This document shows positions 16,234 through 24,842 of a DNA stretch of 64,000 bases, in pieces (the stretch's first letter is position 1; every line of letters begins with the position of its first letter). Source of the DNA: Dermatobacter hominis. GTDB taxonomy: Bacteria > Actinomycetota > Acidimicrobiia > Acidimicrobiales > Microtrichaceae. The notes under the pieces were generated by a model. The model had not been told where the DNA came from and did not search any database. It worked only from the letters and a program-made list of their open reading frames with translations. The stretch spans positions 3,658,001 to 3,722,000 of the forward strand of contig NZ_CP085840.1 in the NCBI RefSeq assembly GCF_020715685.1, in the 5' to 3' direction. The translations under genes and the position numbers were made by a program.

Positions 16234-17772
16234 TCAGAGCAGCGCCGGCAGCTCCGCCCGCACGATCTTGCCCATCGCGTTGCGGGGCAGTGCCTCGACC
16301 ACCGTGATCCGCTCGGGGACCTTGTACGCGGCGAGCTCCCCGCGGAGGGCCGCGGTCAGCGCCTCGACGTCGATCGTCGCTCCCTCGCCCGGCTCCACCA
16401 GCGCCGCCACCCGCTCGCCGAGGCGTTCGTCGGGCACGCCGAACACCGCGGCGGCGGCCACGTCGGGGCGGGCGACGAGCACCCGCTCCACCTCGGCGGG
16501 GTAGACGTTGGCGCCGCCGCGGATAATCAGGAGGTTCGCCCGGTCGACCACGTGCACGTAGCCGTCCTCGTCGAGGTGCCCGAGGTCGCCGGTCCGCAGC
16601 TCGTCGCCGTCGAGCGCGGCGGCGGTGGCCTCGGGTCGTCCCCAGTAGCCGAGCATCGGCCGGTAGCGGTCGTCGGCGGCGCGGACGCGGAGCTCGCCTG
16701 TCCGGCCGACCGGCAGCGTCCGGCCGGCGTCGTCGGTGGCGCGCACCGACAGGTGGGGGAGCGGGCGGCCCGAGGCGCCCGGGACGTGGTGGCCGTCGCG
16801 GTCGTCGATCGACACGACGGTGGGGGCCTCGCTGAGCCCGTACGTGGCGACCACGGGGACCCCGAAGCGCTCGGTGAACGCGGCGCGGATCGGCTCGGGG
16901 CAGTCGGCCCCGCCGGTCCACACCTCGTCGAGGCTCCCCAGGTCGTCGGGCGCCACCGTCGTGGAGCGTGCGAGCGAGTGGAGCAGCGCCGGCGGACCGT
17001 TCCAGGTCGTGACCCGCTCGCGTCGGATCCAGTCCGCCACGCCGTCGGCGTCGATGCGGTCCATGACGATCGACGTCGCCGCGGCCTGCGACACCAGGAG
17101 CGTCGTCAGGACGGCCATGTTGAGGACGGTGAAGGGGAAGCAGTCGCCCTTGCGCAGCTCCGGCCCGTAGCCGCGCGACGCGACCAGCACGGCGCCGGGG
17201 AGGAGGAGGTTGCGCTGGCTGTGGACCGCCCCCTTGGGCCGGCCCGTCGTCCCGCTCGTGTACGCGAGCCCTGCGGGCGCGTCGGGGTCGACGTCGATCC
17301 CGATCGGCCGGTCGTCGGCGGCCCGCACCGCCGCCTGCCACGCCGCGAGCTCGACGACCCGGGCGCCGGCGTCGGGGAGCGGGTGGTCCGAGAGCATCAG
17401 CGTCGCACCCGAGTCGGCGAGCAGGTGGCGCTGCTCGGGCGGGGCGAGCGCACGGTTCACGCCGACCCAGACGGCCCCCAGCCGCATGGCGCCGTGGAAC
17501 GCCACGACGACGTCCTGGTCGTTGGGCAGCGAGGCGGCGACGCGGTCGCCGGTGCGCACCCCCAGGCCGTGAAGGGCGCGGGCGGCGCGGTCGGCGAGCC
17601 GGTCGAGCGCCGCGTAGCTGAGCGGGCCGCTCGTCGTGACCAGCGCGACGCGGTCGGGATCCTCCCCGAGCGCCCGGTCGAGGACCCGCGCCACCGTGGT
17701 CGGCGCCGTCCCCGGCGTGGCGGACCGGTCGGGCCGGTCCCGTCCCGAACGCGCCGCCCGGTCCATCGACAC
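16234..17772 (-). CDS. AMP-dependent acyl-CoA synthetase
   Basis: A 512-residue ANL-family ligase with YTSGTTGRPKG, ATYGLSEAPT, LRTGDLGHLDEDGYVHV and the terminal lysine in NAMGKIVRAEL. It forms acyl-CoA via an adenylate. The GTG at 17772 gives the longest reading; the ATG at 17766 fits a leaderless start because a TACGTT -10 box (17775-17780) ends 8 bases before it and no ribosome site is seen. It is divergent from the nine-gene operon across 51 bases carrying a degenerate operator-like site. Confidence 0.9.
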   Translation of the reverse strand: MSMDRAARSGRDRPDRSATPGTAPTTVARVLDRALGEDPDRVALVTTSGPLSYAALDRLADRAARALHGLGVRTGDRVAASLPNDQDVVVAFHGAMRLGAVWVGVNRALAPPEQRHLLADSGATLMLSDHPLPDAGARVVELAAWQAAVRAADDRPIGIDVDPDAPAGLAYTSGTTGRPKGAVHSQRNLLLPGAVLVASRGYGPELRKGDCFPFTVLNMAVLTTLLVSQAAATSIVMDRIDADGVADWIRRERVTTWNGPPALLHSLARSTTVAPDDLGSLDEVWTGGADCPEPIRAAFTERFGVPVVATYGLSEAPTVVSIDDRDGHHVPGASGRPLPHLSVRATDDAGRTLPVGRTGELRVRAADDRYRPMLGYWGRPEATAAALDGDELRTGDLGHLDEDGYVHVVDRANLLIIRGGANVYPAEVERVLVARPDVAAAAVFGVPDERLGERVAALVEPGEGATIDVEALTAALRGELAAYKVPERITVVEALPRNAMGKIVRAELPALL

Positions 17773-17790
17773 CGAACGTAGCCCTCCGAC

Positions 17791-17804
17791 TAACGTTCAC
17801 GTCA
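17791..17804. promoter_or_regulatory. Operator-like palindrome, site 4 (degenerate)
   Basis: TAACGTTCACGTCA (TGACGTGAACGTTA on the other strand) is a weaker relative of the TGACGC-NN-GTGTCA motif. It lies between the divergent CoA ligase and the nine-gene operon. Its TAACGT half could itself be a -10 box for the rightward operon, so binding would block that promoter. Confidence 0.5.
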
Positions 17805-17823
17805 GGTTTCTGGAGGGCACCGG

Positions 17824-18975
17824 ATGGACTTCGACCTGGGGGAGCGGGCGGACGCCCTGCGGGAGCGGCTGCGGTCGCTGATCGCGTCCGAACTGTCCGA
17901 CGACTTCCTCGGGGCGTTCACCGACGACCCCCACGACCTCGACGTGGCCCAGGCGTTCTGCCGGACGCTCGCGGAGGCGGGGCTGCTCACGGTGGCCTGG
18001 CCGCCCGAGCACGGCGGCGGGGGCGGCTCCCTGTGGGACCAGACGGTCGTCCGGGAGGAGATGTGGGCGCACCACGAGCCCCGGGGCGCGCAGTACATGG
18101 GGCTCAACTGGGTCGGGCCGGCGATCATGGCCTACGGCACCGACGAGCAGCAGCGGCAGCACCTGCGGCCGATCGCCGCCGGCGAGGTGATCTGGTGCCA
18201 GGGCTTCTCGGAGCCCGAGGCGGGGTCCGACCTGGCGTCGCTGCGCACCCGGGCCGAGCCCGACGGCGAGGGATGGCGGTTGACCGGCCAGAAGATCTGG
18301 ACCTCGTACGCCGACATGGCGGACTGGTGCATCGTCGCCGCCCGCGTCGGCGAGGGGTCCCGCCACGAGGGGATCACGATGTTCCTGATCCCCATGACGT
18401 CGCCGGGCATCACGGTCCGGCCGATCCGGTCGATGCTCGGGCCGCACCACCTCAACGAGGTGTTCCTCGACGAGGTGGCTGTCGGGCCCGACGCCGTGCT
18501 CGGCGAGGTCGGCGGCGGCTGGTCCGTCATCCGGACCGCGCTCGCGCACGAGCGGGTCGGCATCGCCCGCTACGCACGGTGCGAGCGCCTGCTGTCGGAG
18601 CTCGGGCGGGTGCTGGCGCCGCACTGGGGCGACCTGCCGCCGTCGCTCCGCTCGCAGTGGGCCCGCGCGCTCGTGCAGGTGCGCGTCGCCCGCCTGCTCG
18701 CCTACCGCACGGTGCGGGCGCAGGAGCGGGGCGAGGTCCCCGAGGTCGAGGCCTCGGCGGCGCGGATCGCCGTGACGCAGTGCGACCAGTCGGTCGCCGA
18801 GACGCTGTTCGCCGCGCTCGACGAGGAGTGCCTCGAGGCCGGGCCCACCGCGCCGCTGCACGGGGCGGTGGAGGACCACTGGCGCTACGCCCAGGCGGCC
18901 ACGGTCGCGAGCGGGACGATCGAGGTCCAGCGCATGATCGTGGCCAAGGCCGTGCTGGCGGGGGACGGCGCGTGA
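17824..18975 (+). CDS. Acyl-CoA dehydrogenase, large (FAD-loop) subunit
   Basis: A 383-residue acyl-CoA dehydrogenase with the complete N-terminal, beta and C-terminal domains. The FAD/substrate loop is WCQGFSEPEAGSDLASLRTR and the end signature is SGTIEVQRMIVAKAVL. It removes hydrogens from the alpha-beta carbons of an acyl-CoA. The ATG follows GGAGGG. The next gene overlaps by 4 bases and encodes a shorter, divergent acyl-CoA dehydrogenase, as in the heteromeric FadE pairs of mycobacteria, so an alpha2beta2 enzyme is likely. It is the first gene of a nine-gene coupled operon. Confidence 0.92.
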   Translation: MDFDLGERADALRERLRSLIASELSDDFLGAFTDDPHDLDVAQAFCRTLAEAGLLTVAWPPEHGGGGGSLWDQTVVREEMWAHHEPRGAQYMGLNWVGPAIMAYGTDEQQRQHLRPIAAGEVIWCQGFSEPEAGSDLASLRTRAEPDGEGWRLTGQKIWTSYADMADWCIVAARVGEGSRHEGITMFLIPMTSPGITVRPIRSMLGPHHLNEVFLDEVAVGPDAVLGEVGGGWSVIRTALAHERVGIARYARCERLLSELGRVLAPHWGDLPPSLRSQWARALVQVRVARLLAYRTVRAQERGEVPEVEASAARIAVTQCDQSVAETLFAALDEECLEAGPTAPLHGAVEDHWRYAQAATVASGTIEVQRMIVAKAVLAGDGA

Positions 18976-19913
18976 ACCCCGAGCTGCCCGACGAGGCGGT
19001 GGAGCTGGGCGAGGTGGCGCGGCGCGCCTTCGCGTCGCTCGGCGGCGTCGACGTCGCCCGCCGTGCCGAGGCGGACCCCGACCTGCGCCGGACGCTCGTC
19101 GCGCCGCTGCTCGCGGAGCTCGGCGTCGACGACCTCGATCCGCGCCGCGACGAGGTGGCCGCCGCCGCGGCCGCCGCGGTGTGCGAGGCCGCGGGCCGCG
19201 TCGCCCTGCCGTACCCGCTGGCGTCGTCCATCGTCCGGGACCGGTCCGGCCGGCCGACCGCCGCGGTCCCGCAGCGCCGGTGGCGGGTCGACCACGGCGA
19301 CCTCTTCGGCGAGTGGAGCGTCGGCGCGCTCGACGGTCCCGGCGGCACCGGCGCCCCGACGGCGGCGGTGGCCTCCGCGCGCCTCGGCCCCTTCCTGACC
19401 GACCTCGGCCCCACCGGCGGCGAGCCGGCGCCGCCGGTCGACGTGCTCCTCCACGTCGTGCTCACGGCCTGGGTGGTCCTCGGCGGCCTGGATGCCGCAG
19501 TGGGGTCGGCCGTCGAGCACGTCAACGGGCGCGAGCAGTTCGGGCGCCCGCTGGCGCGGTTCCAGGCCGTGCAGTTCCAGGTGGCCGACGCGTCCGTCGC
19601 GGTGGCGGGGCTCCGGGAGCTGGCGGCCTTCACGCTGTGGCGGCTGGTCTCGGTCGGGTCCGAGGCCCGCGCCGACGTGCTCGCCCTGCGGTTGCACGCG
19701 CTCGACGTCGCCCGGCCGGTGCTGCGCATCTGCCAGCAGCTGCACGGCGCCGCCGGCTTCTGCGACGAGTACGACGTGTCGGTCCTCGTCCGGTCGCTGC
19801 AGCCGGGGCTGCGGCTCCCCACGAGCGCGGAGCGCACCGCGGAGCTGCTGGCCGACGCGATCGCCTGCGACGGCTTCGACGGCCTGTTCCCCCACGGGCG
19901 GGGCGGCCGATGA
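18972..19913 (+). CDS. Acyl-CoA dehydrogenase, small subunit
   Basis: A 313-residue shortened acyl-CoA dehydrogenase. The N-terminal helical part and the FAD-loop domain are poorly conserved, while the C-terminal helices are clear (NGREQFGRPLARFQAVQFQVAD, CQQLHGAAGFCDEYDVSV). This matches the non-catalytic-like partner of heteromeric FadE enzymes. The GTG start overlaps the previous stop (GTGA). The same arrangement exists as one chain, in reverse order, at 3033-5267. Which subunit carries the catalytic base was not resolved. Confidence 0.88.
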   Translation: MNPELPDEAVELGEVARRAFASLGGVDVARRAEADPDLRRTLVAPLLAELGVDDLDPRRDEVAAAAAAAVCEAAGRVALPYPLASSIVRDRSGRPTAAVPQRRWRVDHGDLFGEWSVGALDGPGGTGAPTAAVASARLGPFLTDLGPTGGEPAPPVDVLLHVVLTAWVVLGGLDAAVGSAVEHVNGREQFGRPLARFQAVQFQVADASVAVAGLRELAAFTLWRLVSVGSEARADVLALRLHALDVARPVLRICQQLHGAAGFCDEYDVSVLVRSLQPGLRLPTSAERTAELLADAIACDGFDGLFPHGRGGR

Positions 19914-21583
19914 CCACGTTCACCGGCCCGGACCTCGCCTCGACCCCGGGCATCGGGGCGCTGACCCTCGGCGCGTTCCTCGACGAGGTGGTGGCCCGCT
20001 CGGATGCCGACGAGGCGCTCGTGCTCGACGACGAGCTCCGGGGCGGTGCGACCGTCCGGTGGACCTACGCGCGGCTCGGGGACGAGGCGCGTCGCATCGG
20101 TCGAGCGCTCGTCGGGGCCGGGGTGGCACCGGGCGACCACGTCGTCGTGGCCATGGGCAACCGCCCCGAGGCCGTGGCGGCCCTGTTCGGCGCGTCGATG
20201 GCCGGTGCCGTCGTGTCGCCCGTGTCGACGTTCGCGACCCGCCCCGAGCTCGAGCACGTGCTCGGGCTGGTGCCCGCACGCGTCGTGCTGACCCAGTCCC
20301 GGCTCGCGACCCGCCGGCTCGGCGACGACCTGCGGAGCCTCCGGGGCCGGCCCGGCACGGTCGCGGTGCTGGGCGAGCCGAGCTGGGACGAGCTGCTCGA
20401 CCGCGGCACGGCCGTCGCCCCCGACGACCTCCGCCGGCGCGCCGTGGCCGCCACGCCCGACGACCCGGCCCTCGTGATCTTCAGCTCCGGGACGACGAGC
20501 GGGCCCAAGGCCATCCTGCACGGCCACCGGGCCGTCGCCCTGCAGTTCTGGCTCGAGGCGCAGGTGTTCGGCCGCCACCGGGCGACCCGGATGTACTGCG
20601 CCCTGCCGATGTTCTGGACCGCGGGGTTGAACACCGCGATGGGCGCCACGCTGGCCGCCGGCGGGTGCTGGGTCATGCAGGAGGTGTTCGAGGCCGGGGC
20701 GGCGCTCGCGCTCATGGCGCGCGAGCGCGTGACCGAGCCCTACACGCTGCCGCACCAGACCAGTGCGCTGGCCGAGCACCCCGACTGGGAGGCGACCGAC
20801 CTCTCGGCGATGACGAGCGTCTACGGGCGGTCCGCCTTCGCCCGCCACCCCTCGGTGCAGGGCGATCCCGGGTGGATCGCGCCGGTCGGCTACGGCCTCT
20901 CGGAGACCTGCTCGTCGCTCAGCGCCCACCGCAGCGACACGCCCCGCGAGGTGGCCCGCTCCGGTCACGGGCGCCTGCTCCCCGGCGCCCTGCTGCGGGT
21001 GCTCGGCACCGACGGCGCGGCGCTCGACGCCGGCCAGGAGGGCGAGCTCGCCGTGGGCGGGGCGACGCTGATGCAGCGGTACCTCGGGGCCGCCCGCGCC
21101 GAGTGCCTCGACGCCGACGGCTTCCTGCACACGGGCGACACCGGCCACGTCGACGCCGACGGCATCGTCCACTACTCAGGGCGGCGCACCGAGATGATCA
21201 AGACCGGTGGCGCCAACGTCGCGCCGGCCGAGATCGAGGTGCAGCTCCGTGCGTTCCCGCCGGTGAAGCTCAGCCGGGTCCTCGGCGTCCCCGACGACGA
21301 GCTCGGCCAGGTCGTGGTCGCCTGCGTCGTCTGCAAGGACGGTCGGTCCACGACCGCGGCCGAGGTGCGCAGCTTCCTGCGCGAGCGCGTCGCCGCGTAC
21401 AAGGTGCCCCGCCGGGTGCTGTTCCTGTCCGAGGACGAGGTGCCGATGACGACCGCCAGCACCAAGGTGCGCGACGACCGGCTGCTCGCCGTCGTCCTCG
21501 ACCGGCTCGCCGCCGACCCCGATGACGGGCCCGCGCCCGCGCCGGTGCCCCGCCCACCGCTCGAGACAACGGGAGAGCGATGA
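19910..21583 (+). CDS. AMP-dependent acyl-CoA synthetase
   Basis: A 557-residue ANL-family ligase: FSSGTTSGPKAILHGH, GYGLSETCSS, FLHTGDTGHVDADGIVHYSG, and a lysine-containing end TTASTKVRDDRL. The phosphate loop reads SGTTSGPKA rather than SGTTGxPKG, a one-residue shift also seen in some fatty-acyl ligases. ATGA overlap with the upstream dehydrogenase implies coupled expression. It may activate the acid that the dehydrogenase pair then oxidises; substrate is unknown. Confidence 0.9.
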   Translation: MTTFTGPDLASTPGIGALTLGAFLDEVVARSDADEALVLDDELRGGATVRWTYARLGDEARRIGRALVGAGVAPGDHVVVAMGNRPEAVAALFGASMAGAVVSPVSTFATRPELEHVLGLVPARVVLTQSRLATRRLGDDLRSLRGRPGTVAVLGEPSWDELLDRGTAVAPDDLRRRAVAATPDDPALVIFSSGTTSGPKAILHGHRAVALQFWLEAQVFGRHRATRMYCALPMFWTAGLNTAMGATLAAGGCWVMQEVFEAGAALALMARERVTEPYTLPHQTSALAEHPDWEATDLSAMTSVYGRSAFARHPSVQGDPGWIAPVGYGLSETCSSLSAHRSDTPREVARSGHGRLLPGALLRVLGTDGAALDAGQEGELAVGGATLMQRYLGAARAECLDADGFLHTGDTGHVDADGIVHYSGRRTEMIKTGGANVAPAEIEVQLRAFPPVKLSRVLGVPDDELGQVVVACVVCKDGRSTTAAEVRSFLRERVAAYKVPRRVLFLSEDEVPMTTASTKVRDDRLLAVVLDRLAADPDDGPAPAPVPRPPLETTGER

Positions 21584-22794
21584 CCACCACCGATGCCCGA
21601 CCGCCCGACGTGGACGAGCCGGACGACGAGCTCGACGTGTCGGACCTGGCGCAGCACATGGGCGTGCCCATGGAGCCGGGCGAGCTCAAGGAGCCGGTCG
21701 CCACCAACGACATCCGGCGCTGGGTGCAGGCGATGCACTACCCGAACCCGCTGCACTACGACGAGGTGTGGGCGTCCGAGAGCCGGTTCGGCACGATCGT
21801 GGCGCCGCAGTCGTTCACGGTCACCTGCGACACCAGCCACGGCTGCTCGCCGGCCCAGGTCGGCCGGATCCCCGACTCGCACCTCATCTTCGGCGGCGAC
21901 GACTGGTGGTTCTTCGGCCCCCGGGTCCAGCCCGGCGACCACATGGTCTGCCACCGGATGCCCTACGACTACCGGGTCACCACGACGCGCTTCGCCGGGC
22001 CGACCTGCTTCCAGCGGGGCGACACCCTCTACATCAACCAGCGCGGCGAGCGGGTCGCGCTCCAGCGCTCGACCTCGATCCGCTACCGGGTCCGCACGGC
22101 CAAGGAGCAGCGGATGTTCTCCGAGCCCCGCGAGCCCGACTGGACCGAGGACCAGCTCGCCGAGCTCGAGGAGCGCAAGGGGGCCTTCATCTCGCAGATC
22201 CAGGAGCTGGGCCACGATCCCCGCCCGTGGGCGAGCGTGGCGGTGGGCGACCGGCTGGCCGAGCACGTGATCGGGCCGCACAGCCTGGCCAGCTTCGCCA
22301 CCGAGTGGCGGGCCTACCCGATGACCGTGTGGGGCGCGACGGCCAAGGGCCCCACGACCGTCCGGGCCGAGGCGCTCGGCTACACGAAGGAGATGGCCGG
22401 CTTCGAGGGCGACCGCCGGATGGAGCGGGTGAACCCCGAGCTGACCGACGGCGCCTACTACGGGCCGTCCCGCGGCCACCTCCAGCCGCGCTGGGCCCAG
22501 CACGTCGGCATGCCGCGCGGCTACGGGTACGGCGCGTCGATGGGGGCCTGGATCATCGACTACGTCGCCGGATGGGCCGGCGAGTGGGGGACGATCACGC
22601 ACTCGAGCGCCCAGTACCGCAGCCCGGCGTTCACCGGCGACGCCACGTTCCTCACGGGGGAGGTCGTCGACACCGGCGTGGAGCGGCGCCGCCGGCACCA
22701 CGCCACGGTCGCGGTCGAGATGCGCAACCAGGACGACGCCGTCATGGCGACGGCCACCGTGCGGGTCGAGCTGCCCGCCGAGGAGGGCGCGTGA
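21580..22794 (+). CDS. Double hot-dog (FAS1-like/MaoC) acyl dehydratase or hydratase
   Basis: A 404-residue protein of the FAS1-like dehydratase group. The N-terminal half carries NPLHYDEVWA (56-65), similar to the hydratase-2 motif with Asn, His and Asp in place. The second half is a further hot-dog unit (AQYRSPAFTGDATFLTGEVVD). It would add water to a 2-enoyl-CoA or remove it. ATGA overlap with the ligase gene. In the operon it follows the dehydrogenase and ligase and precedes the 2-hydroxyacid dehydrogenase, the normal order of beta-oxidation steps. Confidence 0.82.
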   Translation: MTTTDARPPDVDEPDDELDVSDLAQHMGVPMEPGELKEPVATNDIRRWVQAMHYPNPLHYDEVWASESRFGTIVAPQSFTVTCDTSHGCSPAQVGRIPDSHLIFGGDDWWFFGPRVQPGDHMVCHRMPYDYRVTTTRFAGPTCFQRGDTLYINQRGERVALQRSTSIRYRVRTAKEQRMFSEPREPDWTEDQLAELEERKGAFISQIQELGHDPRPWASVAVGDRLAEHVIGPHSLASFATEWRAYPMTVWGATAKGPTTVRAEALGYTKEMAGFEGDRRMERVNPELTDGAYYGPSRGHLQPRWAQHVGMPRGYGYGASMGAWIIDYVAGWAGEWGTITHSSAQYRSPAFTGDATFLTGEVVDTGVERRRRHHATVAVEMRNQDDAVMATATVRVELPAEEGA

Positions 22795-23771
22795 GCGGCC
22801 GCACGATCCTGTCGACGGCACCGCTGCGGGGGCCGTCCGTCGACGACCTCCGCTCGCTCGGCGAGCTGCTCGTCGACCCGTGGATCGACCACCAGCCCCT
22901 GCGCCTGTACTCCGCCGAGGACCTCGCCGCCCGGGCCGAGGAGGTCGGGGCGTCGGTGCTGATCTGCGAGGCGGACCAGTGCGAGGGGCCGGTGCTCGAG
23001 CTCGGGCTCGAGGCGATCGGCTCCACCCGCGGCGATCCGACCAACGTCGACGTCGAGGGCGCGACCCGTCACGGGATCCCGGTGCTGCGCGCCCCGGGGC
23101 GCAACGCCGACGCCGTCGCCGAGCTGGCGGTCGCGCTGCTGCTCGCCGCCACCCGCCGGATCGTGGCCGCCGACCGGGACGTCCGGACCGGCCAGGTCTA
23201 CCGGGACGGCTCGATCCCGTACCAGCGGTTCCGGAGCTGGCAGGTCGCCGGCCGGACGGTCGGCATCGTCGGGCTCGGGGCCGTCGGCCGGGCCGCGGCC
23301 TGGCGCTTCGAGGGCCTCGGGATGCGGGTGATCTCGGCCGATCCCTTCGCCCCTGACGCGACCCACGACCTCGACGACCTGCTCGCCGAGGCCGACGTCG
23401 TGTCGATGCACGCCGCGGTCACCCCCGACACGGTCGGGCTGATCTCGGCCGAGCGCATCGCACGGATGCGGCCGGGCGCGGTGTACCTGAACACCGCCCG
23501 GGCGGCGCTCCACGACCTCGACGCGCTCACCGACGCCCTCGCGTCGGGCGCCGTCGGCGCCGCCGGCCTCGACCACTTCGAGGGCGAGCACCTCGGCGGG
23601 GACCACCCGCTCGTCGGCATGGACAACGTGGTGCTGACGCCGCACATCGGCGGCGCCACGTACGACACCGAGGTCCACCACACGACGTCGATCGCCGACG
23701 GGCTCGCCGCGCTGTTCCGCGGCGAGACGCCGGCCAACCTCGCCAACCCGGAGGTGATGGACCGTGGCTGA
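22791..23771 (+). CDS. D-isomer-specific 2-hydroxyacid dehydrogenase
   Basis: A 326-residue NAD(P)-dependent dehydrogenase. The Rossmann motif is VGIVGLGAVG. The catalytic triad can be placed as Arg in LNTARAALHD, Glu in LDHFEGEHL and His in LTPHIGGAT. Such enzymes reduce 2-keto acids or oxidise D-2-hydroxyacids; the relatives include phosphoglycerate and sugar-acid dehydrogenases. GTGA overlap upstream; 8-base overlap with the aldolase gene downstream. Its place next to a class II aldolase suggests handling of a sugar-derived hydroxyacid. Confidence 0.88.
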   Translation: MSGRTILSTAPLRGPSVDDLRSLGELLVDPWIDHQPLRLYSAEDLAARAEEVGASVLICEADQCEGPVLELGLEAIGSTRGDPTNVDVEGATRHGIPVLRAPGRNADAVAELAVALLLAATRRIVAADRDVRTGQVYRDGSIPYQRFRSWQVAGRTVGIVGLGAVGRAAAWRFEGLGMRVISADPFAPDATHDLDDLLAEADVVSMHAAVTPDTVGLISAERIARMRPGAVYLNTARAALHDLDALTDALASGAVGAAGLDHFEGEHLGGDHPLVGMDNVVLTPHIGGATYDTEVHHTTSIADGLAALFRGETPANLANPEVMDRG

Positions 23772-24426
23772 CGTGACCACCTCGCCGACGACGACGGCCG
23801 ATGCCGTGCTCGCCGCGGCCAAGGAGATGCTCCGGACCGGCCTGGTCGAGGGCACCTCCGGCAACATCTCGGGACGGCTGCCCGACGGCAGGGTCTGCCT
23901 CACGCCGTCGTCGGTCGCCTACGAGACGATGGCGCTCGACGACCTGGTCGTCGTCGACCTCGACGGCGAGGTGCTCGACGGCCACCGCTCGCCGACCACC
24001 GAGAAGGACCTCCACCTCTCGGCGCTCCGGCGCTACCCGGAGCTCGGCTCGGTGGTCCACACCCACGCCGTGCACGCCACGATGTTCGCGCTCGCCCACG
24101 AGCCCATCCCGGCCGTGATCGAGGAGGTCGTGGTCTACGTCGGCGGCGACGTCCCCTGCTGCGAGTACCGGGGCACCGGCACCGCCGAGCTCGGCGAGGA
24201 GGTGGCGTCGAGGCTGGCCGACCGGGGCGCGGTCCTGCTCGCCAACCACGGGCTGGTGACCTGCGGGTCGTCGCCCGAGCAGGCGCTGCACCACGCCGCC
24301 CTGGTCGAGCGGACCGCGCAGATCGTGTGGGGCGCGCGTGCGATGGGCGCCGAGATCCACCCGCTGCCCGAGAAGGTGAACCGGGACATGGCCGGCGTCT
24401 ACCGGTTCATGCGGGAGAACCCGTGA
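23764..24426 (+). CDS. Class II aldolase/adducin family protein
   Basis: A 220-residue protein related to L-fuculose-phosphate and rhamnulose-phosphate aldolases and ribulose-5-phosphate epimerase. It has the substrate loop EGTSGNISGR, zinc ligands HTHAVHATM, and a third His in LLANHGLVTCG. It would split or make a C-C bond next to a phosphorylated ketose or related hydroxyketone. Partner kinase could be the FGGY protein at 27682-29082; this is inference. The GTG start overlaps the upstream gene by 8 bases. Confidence 0.88.
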   Translation: MADVTTSPTTTADAVLAAAKEMLRTGLVEGTSGNISGRLPDGRVCLTPSSVAYETMALDDLVVVDLDGEVLDGHRSPTTEKDLHLSALRRYPELGSVVHTHAVHATMFALAHEPIPAVIEEVVVYVGGDVPCCEYRGTGTAELGEEVASRLADRGAVLLANHGLVTCGSSPEQALHHAALVERTAQIVWGARAMGAEIHPLPEKVNRDMAGVYRFMRENP

Positions 24427-24842
24427 CCGGGCCGTTCACCGAGGACGAGCGTCGGGCCGTGGCCGCCGCGCTCGACGACGCCGTGCCGGGCTCGGTCGAC
24501 GCCGGCGCGCTCGGCTACGTCGAGCAGCTGCTCGGGGCGTTCGACCACGAGCCGCCGCGGATCTGGGCGGCTCCCGGCGCCTGGTCGGGCGGACCGGGCG
24601 GCTGGCTCGAGCTCGGCCCCTGGGAGCGCCAGGCCTGGCGGGCGCGGCTCGCCGACTGGCTCGCGGCCTACCGACGGGTGGCCGCCGGCACGACCGACCC
24701 GGCCGACCTGCGGCTCCTGCACGTGCACGCCTGCGAGGCGACCTACGGCGACCCCGCCTACGGCGGCAACCGGGACGAGGCCGGGTGGCGGCGCATCGGG
24801 TTCCCGACGCCGGTGTTCCCACCGTCGCGGGTCGGCCCGTGA
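24423..24842 (+). CDS. Gluconate 2-dehydrogenase subunit 3-like protein
   Basis: A 139-residue protein with the gluconate-2-dehydrogenase subunit-3 pattern, including the diagnostic ending DPAYGGNRDEAGWRRIGFP. Such small subunits assemble with FAD-containing GMC dehydrogenases, which here is the next gene (GTGA overlap). Known small subunits often carry a Tat signal and bring the complex to the periplasm. None is visible here, so the complex may be cytoplasmic. Confidence 0.85.
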   Translation: MTGPFTEDERRAVAAALDDAVPGSVDAGALGYVEQLLGAFDHEPPRIWAAPGAWSGGPGGWLELGPWERQAWRARLADWLAAYRRVAAGTTDPADLRLLHVHACEATYGDPAYGGNRDEAGWRRIGFPTPVFPPSRVGP